DNA of 64,000 bases from Microvelia longipes (lineage: Eukaryota; Arthropoda; Insecta; Hemiptera; Veliidae): the NCBI GenBank assembly GCA_018340805.1, contig JACMZG010001914.1, forward strand, positions 18,722,222 to 18,786,221. Reading direction: 5' to 3'. Positions 1 to 12,060 of the stretch are shown in pieces. Each line of letters begins with the position of its first letter. Positions within the stretch are counted from its first letter, which is position 1. The position numbers and the translations under genes were made by a program. The notes below the pieces were generated by a model that saw only the letters and a list, made by a program, of their open reading frames with translations, made no database searches and had not been told where the DNA came from.

Positions 1-39
1 TCGTCTTTGAGAAGGTTGGAAGGAACATAAAAAAAAAAA

Positions 40-120
40 TAAAAAAACAGCGGTCACCCACCCAGGCACTAACTAAGCTTAATGCTGCTTAACTTTTATG
101 ATCCAACAAAAATTATAGAA
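40..120 (-). repeat. 5S-like dispersed repeat, fragment
   Basis: Read on the minus strand this fragment has the GGATCATAAAAGTTAAGCAGC and GGGTGACCGCTG blocks that mark the 5S-rRNA-like core of the dispersed repeat described fully at 26825-27655. Only the core is present, so this is a truncated copy at the window edge. Confidence 0.6.
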
Positions 121-415
121 ACCGATAAGAAGGAACCGTTCTTAGACTTTAACTTCTTATTATAGAAACCAGGTACCAGCGGGTAGGGTACCAGCAGAAA
201 GCGGGTACCATTATTTGACGGTAGTTCAAAATAAATGAATTTAAAACATGGAAGTTTAACTTAGTTTTTAGCAAACATATTTAGCAATTTAGAAAATAAA
301 TGTTTTCTAAAAACTATGTATTTCGACCCCAAGGTTTTCTAAGGTAACTTGATTTCGACCTCAGACATCATAAAGACACAGGCCGCAAAAGGACGTAAAA
401 CATTTAGCATCCAGT

Positions 416-476
416 TTAAAGAGCACAAAAAACAATGTTCACTCGTATACATACAAAAAAGGACCAAAGGAGTTTA

Positions 477-548
<72 letters not shown>

Positions 549-634
549 TATATATATATGGTGTGTGTGTGCGTGCGTGTGAAAACAATGTTCACTCGTA
601 TACATACAAAAAAGGACCAAAGGAGTTTATATAT

Positions 635-685
<51 letters not shown>

Positions 686-760
686 TGTCTGTGCGTGCGT
701 GTGAAAACAATGTTCACTCGTATACATACAAAAAAGGGACAAAGGAGTTTTGTGAAAAAT
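416..760. repeat. Compound tandem repeat with embedded (TA)n
   Basis: A ~45 bp block containing CAATGTTCACTCGTATACAT occurs three times (about 430-470, 585-628, 705-750). The copies are separated by long (TA)n tracts and GTGTGTGCGTGCGTGT stretches. This is a higher-order minisatellite with a unit of roughly 125 bp. The reading frames through it encode only Tyr-Ile repeats and are not genes. Confidence 0.8.
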
Positions 761-829
761 GTACGACGTCATAAAATTGGAACAAGGTATTTTAAATCGA
801 TTGAGACGGTTTCAGCTCAATCAGATCAT

Positions 830-835
<6 letters not shown>

Positions 836-898
<63 letters not shown>
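836..898. repeat. (TA)n microsatellite
   Basis: A nearly pure TA dinucleotide run of about 60 bp. Confidence 0.9.
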
Positions 899-903
<5 letters not shown>

Positions 904-1500
904 ACATATAACAGATAAAGCATCTGCAATATTAACTAACCAGATGGATCATTATTACAATAATCAGTTTTCCAGGTCAATGATCTTGCAATATTTACAG
1001 TATTAACTCCAATTTACTCTAATTTGTATTACACATGATCCCAATTACAAAATAATTCCAAACCAAAAAATTACAATTATATTACAACATGATGTACTGT
1101 AATTCGTTAATTAAAGCAATTACGAGAAGCATTCACATCTGTGTTTATAGAGAAAAAACTGCACTCAAGTCATTTTATGGATAAATTATATTTAATGGTT
1201 CATCTGAAAAACAAACACAGTCTTGTACATAGATTAATACATGGATTGCTTTTTTGTAATTTTAAAAAAATCGGTAAAATTAAGGGTTGATATTTTTCGC
1301 TGAGAAAAAGGTGAATAAGGTCGAAACAATAGTGGTCAATACCAAAAATAAGTGGGGAGTCGCTTTCAATGTTTGTGGTTTGTAGTCGATACGAGCAATC
1401 AATGCCAGGGTACAGGATCGAATCCTGGGAAGGACGATGAATCGTGTTTTTACATTATATAAGTTTATAACTACAAAATAATTCTGGCATATCCGCATAT
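899..1500. other. AT-rich spacer, no gene seen
   Basis: No convincing reading frame. Around 1405-1430 the sequence GGATCGAATCCTGGG resembles a tRNA B box and could be a decayed SINE fragment, but no A box or body is recognisable. Confidence 0.4.
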
Positions 1501-1870
1501 CGGGGGAATTTCCTTTGGGATGCGTGTTTCCGTGCTTAACAATCCATTTCTTGCTTAAGGATCCAGTTGATGCTTCATAACTTGAGCAGTTACTTAATTA
1601 TCAAGCACTACTCGTAACTCATTATTTTTGTATTTTTCAAAGGAAATGTGCTAAAATCAACTGAACTGAACTGAAATGTTGTGCAATGCCAATTTCAGAG
1701 GCATAGTTTTGTGTAACTAACAAAATCATTTCCTTTGAAAACTACAGAAAAAATTAGTTACGAGTATAGTGCTTGATAATTAAGTAATTGCTCAAGTTAT
1801 AAAGCATAAATCCTTAAGCGAGAAATGGATTGTTAAGCACAAAACACGTATTCCAAAGGCAATTCGCCCG
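1501..1870. mobile_element. Foldback MITE, ~370 bp
   Basis: The two halves (1501-1650 and about 1720-1870) are inverted copies of each other over roughly 150 bp. The outer ends read CGGGGGAATTTCCTTTGG and, inverted, CGGGCGAATTGCCTTTGG (two mismatches in 18). Inside, the arms share GCTTAACAATCCATTT and ATTATCAAGCACTA. It has no coding capacity, and no clear target-site duplication was found. This is a non-autonomous element of unknown superfamily. Confidence 0.75.
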
Positions 1871-4090
1871 ACGTGCGGACCACTGCGCGGTCCAGAACTG
1901 GAACCGTTCTGGCCCAGAACGATTTTCATTTAGAAATTCGTTTGGACGGATATTTGAAATCAGTTCAAAGTAGGTTCAAGTTTAAAAAAAAATAGCATGT
2001 AAAAAGGCTCAAGACTTAAGATAGATTTTAGCTTAAGCTTTAAGATGAGATTAAGCCGGAAACCTGATAAGCTTACGGAGATGTTAACACTTGGGACCTA
2101 CATTTTAATAACTCCGCCAACATAACATAAGAATAAGAGATATACATTTGAAATAGGCTAAAAATAGTGTAAACAAGGATCGACATAAAAACGGAACAGA
2201 TTTTAAGCAGATTCCAGCGTACACGTGTTATTGTTTACAGGAATACAGATGTTTGGATGTGATGTGATGGATAGAGATATTTATCCTTTCTTTTACTGTT
2301 ATTAAATCAATGACACAAATAATTAATTCATTTAGCATGTTTTTAGGATTAAAGTTGCAGTCAGCTAATTGCTGCCAGGAATATCGAAGTTACAAGTAAA
2401 TTGAACCGGTAAATCTTATTTGACATAGATAACGCAATGGACCAACTTTTCAGTTTATATTTTAATTTATTCAAAGAATTAAATCAAACCAATTATATTT
2501 CAACCTCACTGTAGATGAAGAAAATAATTCGCGGCTTCCAGTTCACATCAGTAACAAAATAATTAATAGACCTGAAAATTGGGTATTACGTGAAGATAAT
2601 AAGCGCTAAACGTTTAAAGCGCTATAAAGATGAGCTTTAAACGTTTAAAGCGCTATAAAGATGAGCTTTGCGAATTTTATATGATGCAATCTAATCTACC
2701 AAATAATAAAATTACATAACTCGCAGAAATCTTTAACGAATCGAACACAGATGATATAACGTAGCTACAATAATTGATCGGAGCTAATTGTGTTTTCTTT
2801 TATGGAATTCAACGAAAGGTTAGCGTCGTAAACATTTTTTATAGGTGACTTGGAGTGATACCCGAGCTTCACTCGCCAAACCTTTTATTAAATAAACAAC
2901 AAATTTTTAATGTCTTTTGAGAACCAAAACGCAGCCTTTGCGCTGGGGGCCTCTTCGCGGCCCCGCGCCTTTCTGTAGCCACATGGTTGTTCTATATAAG
3001 TTCGTCATATTACTAGTTTATATAAGTGGCATACTGTCACGATATAAGTAAATTTTAAAATTAAATGATCAAAAAACGAGATTTGTTTACATTATGTTAT
3101 ATATGTCATTCAATAGAACCGGAAGTAATGATCGAAATAATATTCAACTTTGTCTATTGGTTAACCATACATAATAGTACAAGTGTAAAAAATTGCAGCC
3201 CGATCTAAACACGTTTTGTAGATTTTTGATTATTTAAAATGTTTATTGGGTCATTATTGTAGGTTAATGTCATCAGACATATTTCACAAACAATAGGGTT
3301 CGGGACATCAACAAGCATGATTTTTATAATAAGTTTTATTTCCGAGATAGCGTTCGAAAATTTCTATCTGAGGACGAGCAAACCAAGTCCGAGGCACCTC
3401 AAACCCGAATTTATACTTTACAATGCTTTATCTCCCTATAAGTCAATACAAAAATAATGATAAGAAAGTAATAGAAAACTAGAAAGTAAAACTATATTAG
3501 TCCTGCGTGTCCTAATTTAATGACATAATTTAAAAAAAAAAATCACAATCAACCTTTTATAAAATGAGTAATGACCAAAAAGACCGAGATCTAAAACCCG
3601 ACCTACATCTCCTCTTTAGAAAACGTAAAAGCAACAGGTAGTCTATTAATTACAGTCATTACACTGCCATTACACTTCTTGAATTACACTCTAAACTACA
3701 TCGTTTACAATTACAATTGTTATTTTGAAATCACGTCCTCATCAGAACCACAAACTATTGTAAATATTATGTAGTCTATTATTACAAAGACGTCGTTAAA
3801 GCAAATAATCAGTAATTAAAAATTTACAAAATTAGTCAAATTACAAAATAAATGAGATAATGCATAAGTATGGGAATCATAAGGTAATGGCTCATTAAAA
3901 TATTTGTACATTTTTTGTCCTGTGATGTGGGAGTAGACAAAATGTAGTAATTGCAACAGTTATGTTGTAACTTTTAGATTCATTTTTCCAGGATAACTTT
4001 ATGTAATTAGTAACTTAAATACGAGTATAATAAAGTATATTTTGTTTATAAAAGAATAAAATTTATAAAAAGTTTGCATACATAAAGTTA
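1871..4090. other. Gene-free AT-rich region with small repeats
   Basis: No supportable gene. It holds a perfect two-copy tandem duplication of a 31-bp unit at 2608-2669 (unit contains AAACGTTTAAAGCGC). A GC-rich patch lies at 2930-2985. A dispersed-repeat fragment at about 3245-3400 (AACAATAGGGTTCGGGACAT) recurs at 20085-20215 and, inverted, at 29462-29590. Confidence 0.5.
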
Positions 4091-4375
4091 AAAAATCGGG
4101 TACGGAGTATCTCGAACTTTTTCTCATCACATCGGAATCGCTACGCTCATCCACACTACTTTGGACTCGCTTCGCTCGTTCTCAGAATATACAAGTCGTT
4201 TAATTACTGCAACACGGCTTTAGACTCGCTCGCTTTTCTCGTCCTCAGTTAGTAAATACATTCATTTAATTCCCAGCGGTCATCTATCCTGGCACTGACC
4301 ACGCTCGATGCTGCTGCTTAACTTTTATGATCCAACAAAAATTATTGAAACGAAACTTAGAACTTAGTATATTAC
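4091..4375 (-). repeat. 5S-like dispersed repeat, 3' portion
   Basis: It starts with the family end AAAAAATCGGGTACGGAG and contains two GACTCGCTTCGCTCGT-type sub-repeats. The 5S-like core lies at about 4275-4345 (minus-strand sense). It runs into a (CA)n/(TA)n tract at 4386-4426. Confidence 0.7.
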
Positions 4376-4383
4376 ATATTTAT

Positions 4384-4426
<43 letters not shown>

Positions 4427-4429
4427 AAG

Positions 4430-4690
4430 TACTTTTAAACGGACAAAAGACGTATTGATAGCTTTTAACATATTTACATATTAGACGACTAATCTCACAA
4501 TCCCTAGAAGGCCAAGTGGACTCATTTGAATAAGCATGGGATGTTTTAAGAGGCCTGTTCTTATGAAATTCTAAATTAAATGACTTGTTTACGCCAACAA
4601 TGATATAATATATATTATTAAGATTTATTTATTATTGTTTATTTAGTATTATTAGATTTTAAGTAGATTTTATCTTGGAGACAGATATTA
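4430..4690 (+). repeat. Dispersed repeat, copy 1
   Basis: Matches 7303-7580 closely, sharing ACGGACAAAAGACGTATTGA, CCTAGAAGGCCAAGTGGA and AAGAGGCCTGTTCTTATGAA. No coding potential; class unknown. Confidence 0.75.
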
Positions 4691-5274
4691 TGTTATAATA
4701 TATACATATATAACACTATAATATATATATAATTATATATATATAATATAAATACATAATCTAATAAGAGTATAGCATATAAATAATAAATTATTAGTAA
4801 ATTTAAAATATTATTATATAAAAGATTATACTGTTGCATTTCAAACTTATATTGGATATTATATTTTAAATAGTATTTAATATTATACATATATATACAT
4901 ATATATACAACACACACGCACAATAACACATATACACACAACACATCACATGCACACTACACAACGATACTATATTTAATATATATTTTTAATAATATCT
5001 AAATATAATAATAAAATTATTATATATATTATATATACATAAAATAAAATTATTACACCAATAATAATATAATATATATATATATAATATAATATATATC
5101 ATAAATATATCATAATATATAATTAGAAATATATATATATATATGTAAATATAAATATATTATTATTATTATTATAATATATTATCAAGTTTATTACGTA
5201 AAAGTATACTCTTGTACTGCAACTTAATATTTTGGATATATTCTAAATAAACTTTATAAGTAATCAATAATAAT
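4691..5274. other. Extremely AT-rich spacer
   Basis: Almost entirely TA/TTA/AAT low-complexity sequence with a short CA-rich part near 4905-4960. Reading frames here are artefacts of composition. Confidence 0.6.
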
Positions 5275-5460
5275 GAACTCATGCGGATTTACTATCTAAG
5301 GACGAAGCGAAGCGAGTTCGAAGACACCACTGCAGTAGTAAATTTGGCGAATGGTTATCCTGAAGACGAGCGAAGTGAGTCATATGCAGGGAGGATGAGT
5401 GTAGCGAATTCGATGTGACACAGATAAGTTCCAAGGTGCCCCGTACCCGATTTTTAATTT
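5275..5460 (+). repeat. 5S-like dispersed repeat, terminal part
   Basis: Contains the GACGAGCGAAGTGAGTC sub-repeats, GAGGATGAGTGTAGCGAATT and the terminal CCCCGTACCCGATTTTT. The 5S-like core is missing. Confidence 0.65.
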
Positions 5461-6298
5461 ATAAAGCCGTAAAAAATAACGCTTAAACTTTAAAATGCTA
5501 TAAAAAAGATTGCCATTTCTTAATTTAAGGTAGACTCATTTATAGCGGTGTTATAATTTATGGAGTCAAAGGATAAATACTCCTCTAAATATAAGAAACA
5601 GGGCTTTATGCAACCTTAAAACTTGATTTTTTAACAGCCTTCTAACTAAATGAGGAAACCATAAACGATGTATACAAACAAAAAGTTAGTAAAGTTTGTC
5701 TGTAATTTCTATTTTCAGTCTTTAAAAAAAATTACAAACAAAAAGTGCAAAAACCACAGTAAAAGCATAGGTACACTTGTAAGCATAACCTGAGGGAATG
5801 AATAAATGAGTTAGATAGATGGGTTAAAGTTCAAATACACCTCAGGGGCAAAAATGATTCATTTTTAGTCAGAATAAAATAGAATAAGTATAAAACAGCT
5901 TCTCCCCATGTATTTTAATATTTTGATGTTCAAATTTAATTCATCCAAGTAAATTTATTGCAGATCTGATATTTAAAAGTTTAGATGGTTTTGCAATACT
6001 TTTTGGTAAATTCTTTAAGGATGTAAGGTGTAATTATATTTTAAATTGATCAACAACAAGTTTTAGCTTTAATACGCGTCAAAATTTAGCGTTTTGAAAA
6101 ATTTGAAACATGGAGATCTATTTATATACGTAGCTACTGCTACAAGCTCTAGATATATACAATGCAAGCACATGGCAATGATATAGTAGAGAAGAGAGAC
6201 TACACACGTTTTGTGCTAACTTAACCTTGTTTTGATTTGAAAAGTTTACTTTCAGTGGTATCTGCTAGTAGGGGGGTAAAAGCGAATTTTAAACACCC
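5461..6298. other. No feature seen
   Basis: AT-rich DNA without a supportable gene, tandem repeat or recognised element. Confidence 0.4.
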
Positions 6299-6300
6299 TA

Positions 6301-7072
6301 TTCGCGATTCAAAGAGATAGTTGTAAGGTTGGCAATACCAATGGCAGGAAAACGAAAGGGTGATCAAGGGGATGTTTGTTAATTAGTGATAAATGTGATG
6401 AAAATTATTAGAACGACCATCGGTGCTAAAAAAATTGCAATATTTCATAGATAAATATTTCGATAATTCCAGGATTTTAAATATAGAATCAGGCTCTTAT
6501 CACTACAGACTTTGATTCGTCCATTTTAACCCAGAAATAATAAAACCTAAACGGATAATTTAAACAAACATTTTACAAAAAGTGAATTTATTGAGTTATT
6601 AATTATTTTAGTGCGTAAATAAAATTGATTAATAAATTAAAACACCATTACAGTGAAAATCGGCTTCTCATCAGTTAATTTAAATACCTGTTACTAACTA
6701 ACTAATTTAAACAATTTAATGCAATTAAATGGTAATTTTGTGTGTTTGTGCAAACTAAAATTGTTTAAAAGTAACATCAATTAACAAGAACTAAAATAAA
6801 ACAATATATTATGATCTTCATCTTCTTATCACTCAATTTCAATACTCATAACAACCCATTAAAACGCTATTTTTCAACGAAATTGTGATTCTACTGAGTT
6901 CATACGCCCTACAATTAGTTAAATTAAAGCACTTTGATAAAAAATTTAAAGAAATAATCGTCACAAATAAGAAAAACCAGAAAATCCCCATAAGGACTTT
7001 AACAACGATCACCCTTTCGTTATCAATTTCTTATCAGCGACGGTGGCGCTGCTACGGACTTTGAATCGCGAA
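6301..7072. mobile_element. MITE with TA target duplication, 772 bp
   Basis: Perfect 14-bp terminal inverted repeats TTCGCGATTCAAAG / CTTTGAATCGCGAA are flanked on both sides by TA. A second inverted pair lies just inside, reading GAAAGGGTGATC and, inverted, GATCACCCTTTC. No transposase frame exists. TA duplication is the hallmark of the IS630-Tc1-mariner superfamily, so this is probably a non-autonomous relative. Confidence 0.8.
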
Positions 7073-7302
7073 TAAGTATGATCAGTCAAGAGAGCGATCA
7101 TACGATTCAAACCTGCGTAACGATTCAAACCTGTTGCGCTCCTGGATAAGTTTATATAAATTTGGTTATAAAACTAAAGTTGGTATTGAAAGACGTTTTC
7201 CTTACTTTAAAGGACTACAATGAGCCCCTCAAGCATTTTTAGGTACGAATGTTTCAAAAAGTTAAAATCCAAATGTAATTTAATAAGTCTTTTGATCATT
7301 TA

Positions 7303-7715
7303 ATACTTTTAAACGGACAAAAGACGTATTGATAGCTTCTAACATATTTTACATATTAGACGACTAAATCTTCACCAATCCCTAGAAGGCCAAGTGGAAC
7401 TCATTTGATAAGCTATGGGATGTTTTTAAGAGGCCTGTTCTTATGAAATGCTAATTAAATATCTTGTTTACGCCAACAATGTAATTAAAAATATTTATTA
7501 TTATTTAAGATTTATGTTAATTTATTGTTTATTTAGTATATTATATTTTAAAGTAAGATTTTTATGGGGCAGACAGATAATATGTAAACGAACAAAGCAT
7601 TAAAGCTTTGAGCCATGACTGGCAAAGTATTTTGGTAGAAACCATTAAATCGCCAAGAGCATTATGTTAAATCAATTCAGTGATAATTTATTTCATCCAG
7701 TTAATACTATTTAAA
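7303..7715 (+). repeat. Dispersed repeat, copy 2 (longer)
   Basis: The first 280 bp match 4430-4690. The remainder (GGCAGACAGATAATATG through TTTCATCCAGTTAATAC) is repeated in inverted orientation at 10920-11125. The three copies define one family longer than either partial copy. Confidence 0.75.
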
Positions 7716-7826
7716 CACTAATGCTATCAATTTAATAACCCAATTACTGTTATAATTTATTATAATAAGAGTTACCCTTTAGGATAATTAATTAAACACA
7801 AAGTATATTAGTGTTTAATTAGTGTT

Positions 7827-8155
7827 TATTAGTGTCTTTATTTTCCGATTGTATATTACTCTGTAAATTATTTTTTAAATAAAAAAAAAATTATTATTAT
7901 TATTATTATTATTAATTAATGGTAACGTTTCGGCGTGATCCAAAGAAAGCATTTTCAAATAAGATTTTCGTATATAGTATAGTAGATATACTATTTTTGT
8001 ATACTATAGATTACTATTTTTGTATATAGATTAGTGTAAATTAGTGTCTTTATTTTCCTATTGTATATTACTGTGTAAATTATTTTTTAAATAAAAAAAA
8101 TATATTAAATAGTAATGGTAACGTTTCGGCGTGATCCGAAGAAAACATTTTCAAG
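7827..8155. repeat. Two-copy tandem duplication, ~200 bp unit
   Basis: TTAGTGTCTTTATTTTCC, TGTATATTACT and GGTAACGTTTCGGCGTGATC occur in the same order at about 7830-7955 and 8040-8150. A poly-A and (ATT)n tract sits between blocks in the first copy. The GGTA..GTTTCGGCGTG block also occurs inverted near 9565. Confidence 0.7.
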
Positions 8156-8434
8156 TGATAGTCAAATTAAAAATAATGAAATCGCTAAAAATAATACACT
8201 GTTACCCTAAGATATCTAACTCAGTTAAAGTTCTTATGAACTTATTATTTTATGCTCAATTTAAACTGTGCTTTTATTAGTTTTTAACCATTTTAAATCA
8301 TTATATGCTTCTAATTGTGCTAGTAATGGCAATATGGATTTACTTGCAAATTATTTTTATCACCTTTTTCAGAGTTAGTAACAGTGAAACGATATCACAA
8401 GACAATGCATTTTTACTTTTCCTTATTTATACGG

Positions 8435-8438
<4 letters not shown>

Positions 8439-8503
<65 letters not shown>

Positions 8504-8532
8504 TTATATATATATATAATATATATATATTT
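8439..8532. repeat. (TA)n microsatellite
   Basis: TA dinucleotide run of about 90 bp with a few interruptions. Confidence 0.9.
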
Positions 8533-9070
8533 TATGGCTCAGGTGGATAATTCCAGGCACTTAGACCTCTTAGGTGGGTCCATTGTGCCATCCTGAATGA
8601 AAAAAAATAGATAAATAAATAAATAGAAATATATAGGCGATAATATGAAAATAAATATTACTAAATATAAATAGAGATAAAAAGAAGATAAAAGATATTA
8701 CTGTAACTGAATAATAATATTAGAAAGAGAGGATTCAAGTGTAAACTGGTATCGTTTGGTGCTCAAAACTAATATCGTCTACATAAATTCTTTATACATA
8801 TTCCTGAACTACAAGCTAAATTATAAGTAGATACTTATGCTAGTTCGTTTAGTAGCAACTTCCTGCACATTAGTGCATTCTGAAACTCTAAACAATTCGG
8901 ATCTAGTATAGAATGATTGTTTTCTTCTTTTATCTCTACAAGAGCCAAACACTGGCTGCTCTTTGATTATTGGCAGTTTGCTCTTAAATGGTGGGTTTCA
9001 GAGCAGTGAGAGCAAACTTTTCTTTTCACATGATTTTTTGTATGACCCGTTCTCAGACAGGTAAAACATT
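8533..9070. other. No gene seen
   Basis: Ordinary AT-rich spacer. The short frame crossing 8988-9176 is the beginning of the neighbouring repeat, not a gene. Confidence 0.4.
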
Positions 9071-9530
9071 CAGTAGGTATATAGGAAAAGTATTGTGTTT
9101 GCAAAAAAAATCCGAAACCGGGATGTCACCTGAATTACCAAGTGACATGTCAATGTCAACTCATTATCAGCATTAGTTCAATGTTATCAAATGACTTGGG
9201 TAATTTTATTTTTGAAATTGTTTAAAAATCGGGAAATGATTCAATTGAGTTAAAATTCAGAACTAGAGTATATTTTTAAGTAATAAATAAGTACATTAAG
9301 TTTCGTTTTAATACAAGTATATCTATAATTTTTTTTGGATCATAAATATAAAGCAGCATTGAGCGTGGTCAATGCCTGGATGGGTAAAGCAAGTCCGAAG
9401 ACGTGTTGCAGTATACTTTTAACAACTTCTATATTCTGAAGGCGAGCGAAGCGAGTCAGATGTAGGGAGGATGAGCGTAGCAAATCCGATATGAAGAAGA
9501 AGAGTTCTAAGGTACACTACCCCGTATCCA
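9071..9530 (+). repeat. 5S-like dispersed repeat, internally deleted
   Basis: Runs from the family start (GGTATATAGGAAAAGTATTG) to the family end (CCCCGTATCCAATTTTTT). Most of the middle is missing after about 9140. The 5S-like core is at about 9340-9395, with AGCAGCATTGAGCGTGGTC and GCCTGGATGGGT. Confidence 0.75.
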
Positions 9531-10129
9531 ATTTTTTAGCGGCTTTTTCATTATTGCATGAACCACGCCGAAACGGTACCATAATTTAGCGTTTTATTAA
9601 TTTCCCCACAGGATAACTCTTTAAATAAATAATTTAATAATCTGGTTTTGTTTAAAATTAGCTGATTAATTCTCATACTATTATTAGGAAAAGGAAGTGA
9701 TAATCGGTCTCCACCTTCGTTCCATTTTAGGTAACAATTTCAAGATACGCATAGAACAAGCACACTATATGTGCACAGTGTTAGTGTTACGCCATTATAG
9801 CGGTCATTAATTTTAGCGGCAAGGTAAGCAAGATTTTAAAACACGTCATTATTCCAATATTGTTATTTCTAACTGGTTTTTAGACTGTTTGTTTAAATTA
9901 AATTATTAAATTCGGAATAATTACTACTGTTTTGAATACTATTTCTCTATTTTGATTTCTTTATATTATTTATATTATCTTTATATTTCTTTATACATGC
10001 GTTTATTACATTTCAATGTCAGTAGAAATTGCTTTAGAAGCTATTTACAAAACCACCAAAACTGATGATGACTCTTATTAATTTTAAGGATTCAGGGTTA
10101 CGTCAAGTTATATGAAACTCATAGAAAAG
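9531..10129. other. No feature seen
   Basis: AT-rich DNA without a recognisable gene. Confidence 0.4.
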
Positions 10130-10925
10130 CATATTGTACAAGAATCCGTTTACTACTGTAGTCGTGCTATTCGAAAAACAATTTATGACGTCATTAACCC
10201 GCAAAGGCTGAACTTCGGTATACGGTGCACCCTGTTATCAATACTATACATCGATATATTTTTAGTTTAGAGATATGACGTAGGAATAATCGATGTATGC
10301 CTTTTCTTTTACAACATATTTTATTATTTTTTTAAATGTTTTTTTGTTGTTTGTGTTTTTTTTATTTGTTGTAAAATGGTTTATAACTATTTTCATATTT
10401 TTTATGTTTTTATAATGTTTTAACTATGTTTTCATAAGAATAATCGATGATACACCACATCTAATTTTATGTTACGCGTATTTTTGTGTTTGTTATTTTC
10501 AGGTTTTTTATTATATTTTTGTTGTTAATGTTTTCATTTATTTGTTGTATGGTTTTTTTTAATGTTTTAATTATAATTAATAATTTAACGACGCTGCTTA
10601 TCTTTTATGTGCTCAGTTCGCGTTTACGTGTCGCGTAACTAAAAATATATCGATACATAGTATTGATAACAGGGTGCACCGTATACCGAAGATTTACCAC
10701 CCGCAAAAATTACGAAAAATCATAAAACGCGAAAGAACAATGCGATTAGATTGTTATTTGGCACGCATGTAGCCATATATAAGACTAACACATGTGCTAA
10801 GTTTCATCTTATTATCAGCATTAGTTCATTTTTTATCATATGACTTGTAAACGTTTTAAAAAAAATTGTAAAAAATCAGAAAATAATATAATTGAGTTTA
10901 AATTTGGTACAAGTGTATAATTGTA
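10130..10925 (+). repeat. 5S-like dispersed repeat split by a MITE
   Basis: Family sequence ends at GACGTCATTAACCCGCAA (to 10204) and resumes at 10707 with ATCATAAAACGCG, GGCACGCATGTAG and TTATCAGCATTAGTTCA. The 494-bp insertion between them is the element at 10205-10698. The repeat is then cut by another dispersed repeat at about 10920. Confidence 0.7.
10205..10698. mobile_element. MITE with 8-bp target duplication, 494 bp
   Basis: Flanked by the direct repeat ACCCGCAA (10197-10204 and 10699-10706). Near its ends it has a ~50 bp inverted repeat containing CTTCGGTATACGGTGCACCC and ATCGATATATTTTTAGTT. The interior is T-rich with no reading frame. An 8-bp duplication fits hAT- or P-type elements, but the outermost bases do not match a family I can name. 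Confidence 0.8.
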
Positions 10926-11130
10926 TTAACTGGATGAAATAAATGATCACTGAGTTGATTTAACATAATGCTCTTGGCGATTTAATGGTTTCTACCAAAA
11001 TACTTTGCCAGTCATGGCTCAAAGCTTTAATGCTTTGGTCGTTTTCATATTATCTGTCTGCCCCATAAAAATCTTACTTTAAAATATAATAATATTAAAT
11101 AAACAATAAATTAACATAATCTATATATTG
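10920..11130 (-). repeat. Dispersed repeat, copy 3 (inverted)
   Basis: Inverted copy of 7495-7715, including CATGGCTCAAAGCTTTAATG and AATGCTCTTGGCGATTTAA. Confidence 0.75.
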
Positions 11131-11145
11131 TTAGTTGATTTGGGG

Positions 11146-11287
11146 TCACACACACACACACATATATACATATGTGTATGTGTAATTGTATATATGTAAT
11201 ATATATATATATATATATATAATATATATATATAAATATATAATATATAATTATATATATACATACATACATACATACATACATACA
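11146..11287. repeat. Mixed microsatellites (CA)n, (TA)n, (CATA)n
   Basis: A CA run, then TA-rich sequence, then about seven copies of CATA. Confidence 0.85.
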
Positions 11288-11925
11288 ATAGCCCCCCTAG
11301 AGCTAGAAGCTAGATCCGCCCTCGCATACAGCATTTAGCACTCAAGGTTTTTGAATATCTACGCCCGCTATTACTGTTATGTACATAGACATATAAGTAT
11401 TTTCGTATAATGGATCCGCCATCTAAGGACCGGCAACGTCTAATACAGCTCAACATCGCGGTAAGATTTTGAGGAAGGTGTAGGACAAACAGAACTTATT
11501 TTGCAACTACAGTCATAAGCGTAATAGATAATGCCTCCAAGACCAAAAAATAACACAGTTTAGTTCGAAAACGGTAACAATAATTAATACTAACACACAT
11601 AGAGACAAAGCGCCCCTTCCCCAAAACATCTAACTCTATAAATAAAAATTACCTCCACATTTTTAGCATTATTTATTTTCCATTTGTAGATATATGTAAA
11701 TTTTCCCAGTTCTAATTTTATCTCTTTTCGTATTCTCTTTTATTTACTTATTCATATTTTGTAGCTTCCGTGGTATATTAAAGATTTTTTTTATAAAAAC
11801 GGAATTAAAAAAAATAGAACTTAATTAATTTATATAGAAAATTTGAACTTCATGTATTAGGACCTCTCAGTGAGTTTTGTGAAGTGGCATATGTTTTTTT
11901 AAAAAGCTTCTATTTCCTAACTATA
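11288..11925. other. No gene seen
   Basis: AT-rich spacer, slightly more complex around 11290-11480. No supportable frame on either strand. Confidence 0.4.
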
Positions 11926-12031
11926 CCTATTAGAGGCGAAGAAAAGCCCTACCTATTAGGGGCTTTTCTTCGCCTCTAATAGGAGTTAGTAGTGGTATAG
12001 TTAATAGTGGATGGGAGTTCTCTCATCCACT
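11926..12031. repeat. Perfect 24-bp-arm palindrome plus second hairpin
   Basis: 11926-11949 and 11960-11983 are exact reverse complements (24 bp) around a 10-nt loop; the left arm begins CCTATTAGAGGCGAAG. Directly after it, GTGGATGGGAG...CATCCAC at about 12008-12031 forms a second, smaller hairpin. No known terminator or ribozyme signature is evident. Confidence 0.85.
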
Positions 12032-12060
12032 TAACACCACCCTTGACAAAAATACGCATA

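Noticed and set aside
416..904. Long open frames of Tyr-Ile repeats
   Set aside because: They are translations of (TA)n microsatellites; the same artefact recurs at 8305, 20140, 46482 and 55919.
9340..9395. Functional 5S rRNA gene
   Set aside because: Only the 3'-half-like block is present, it is degenerate, and it always occurs inside the same longer repeat.
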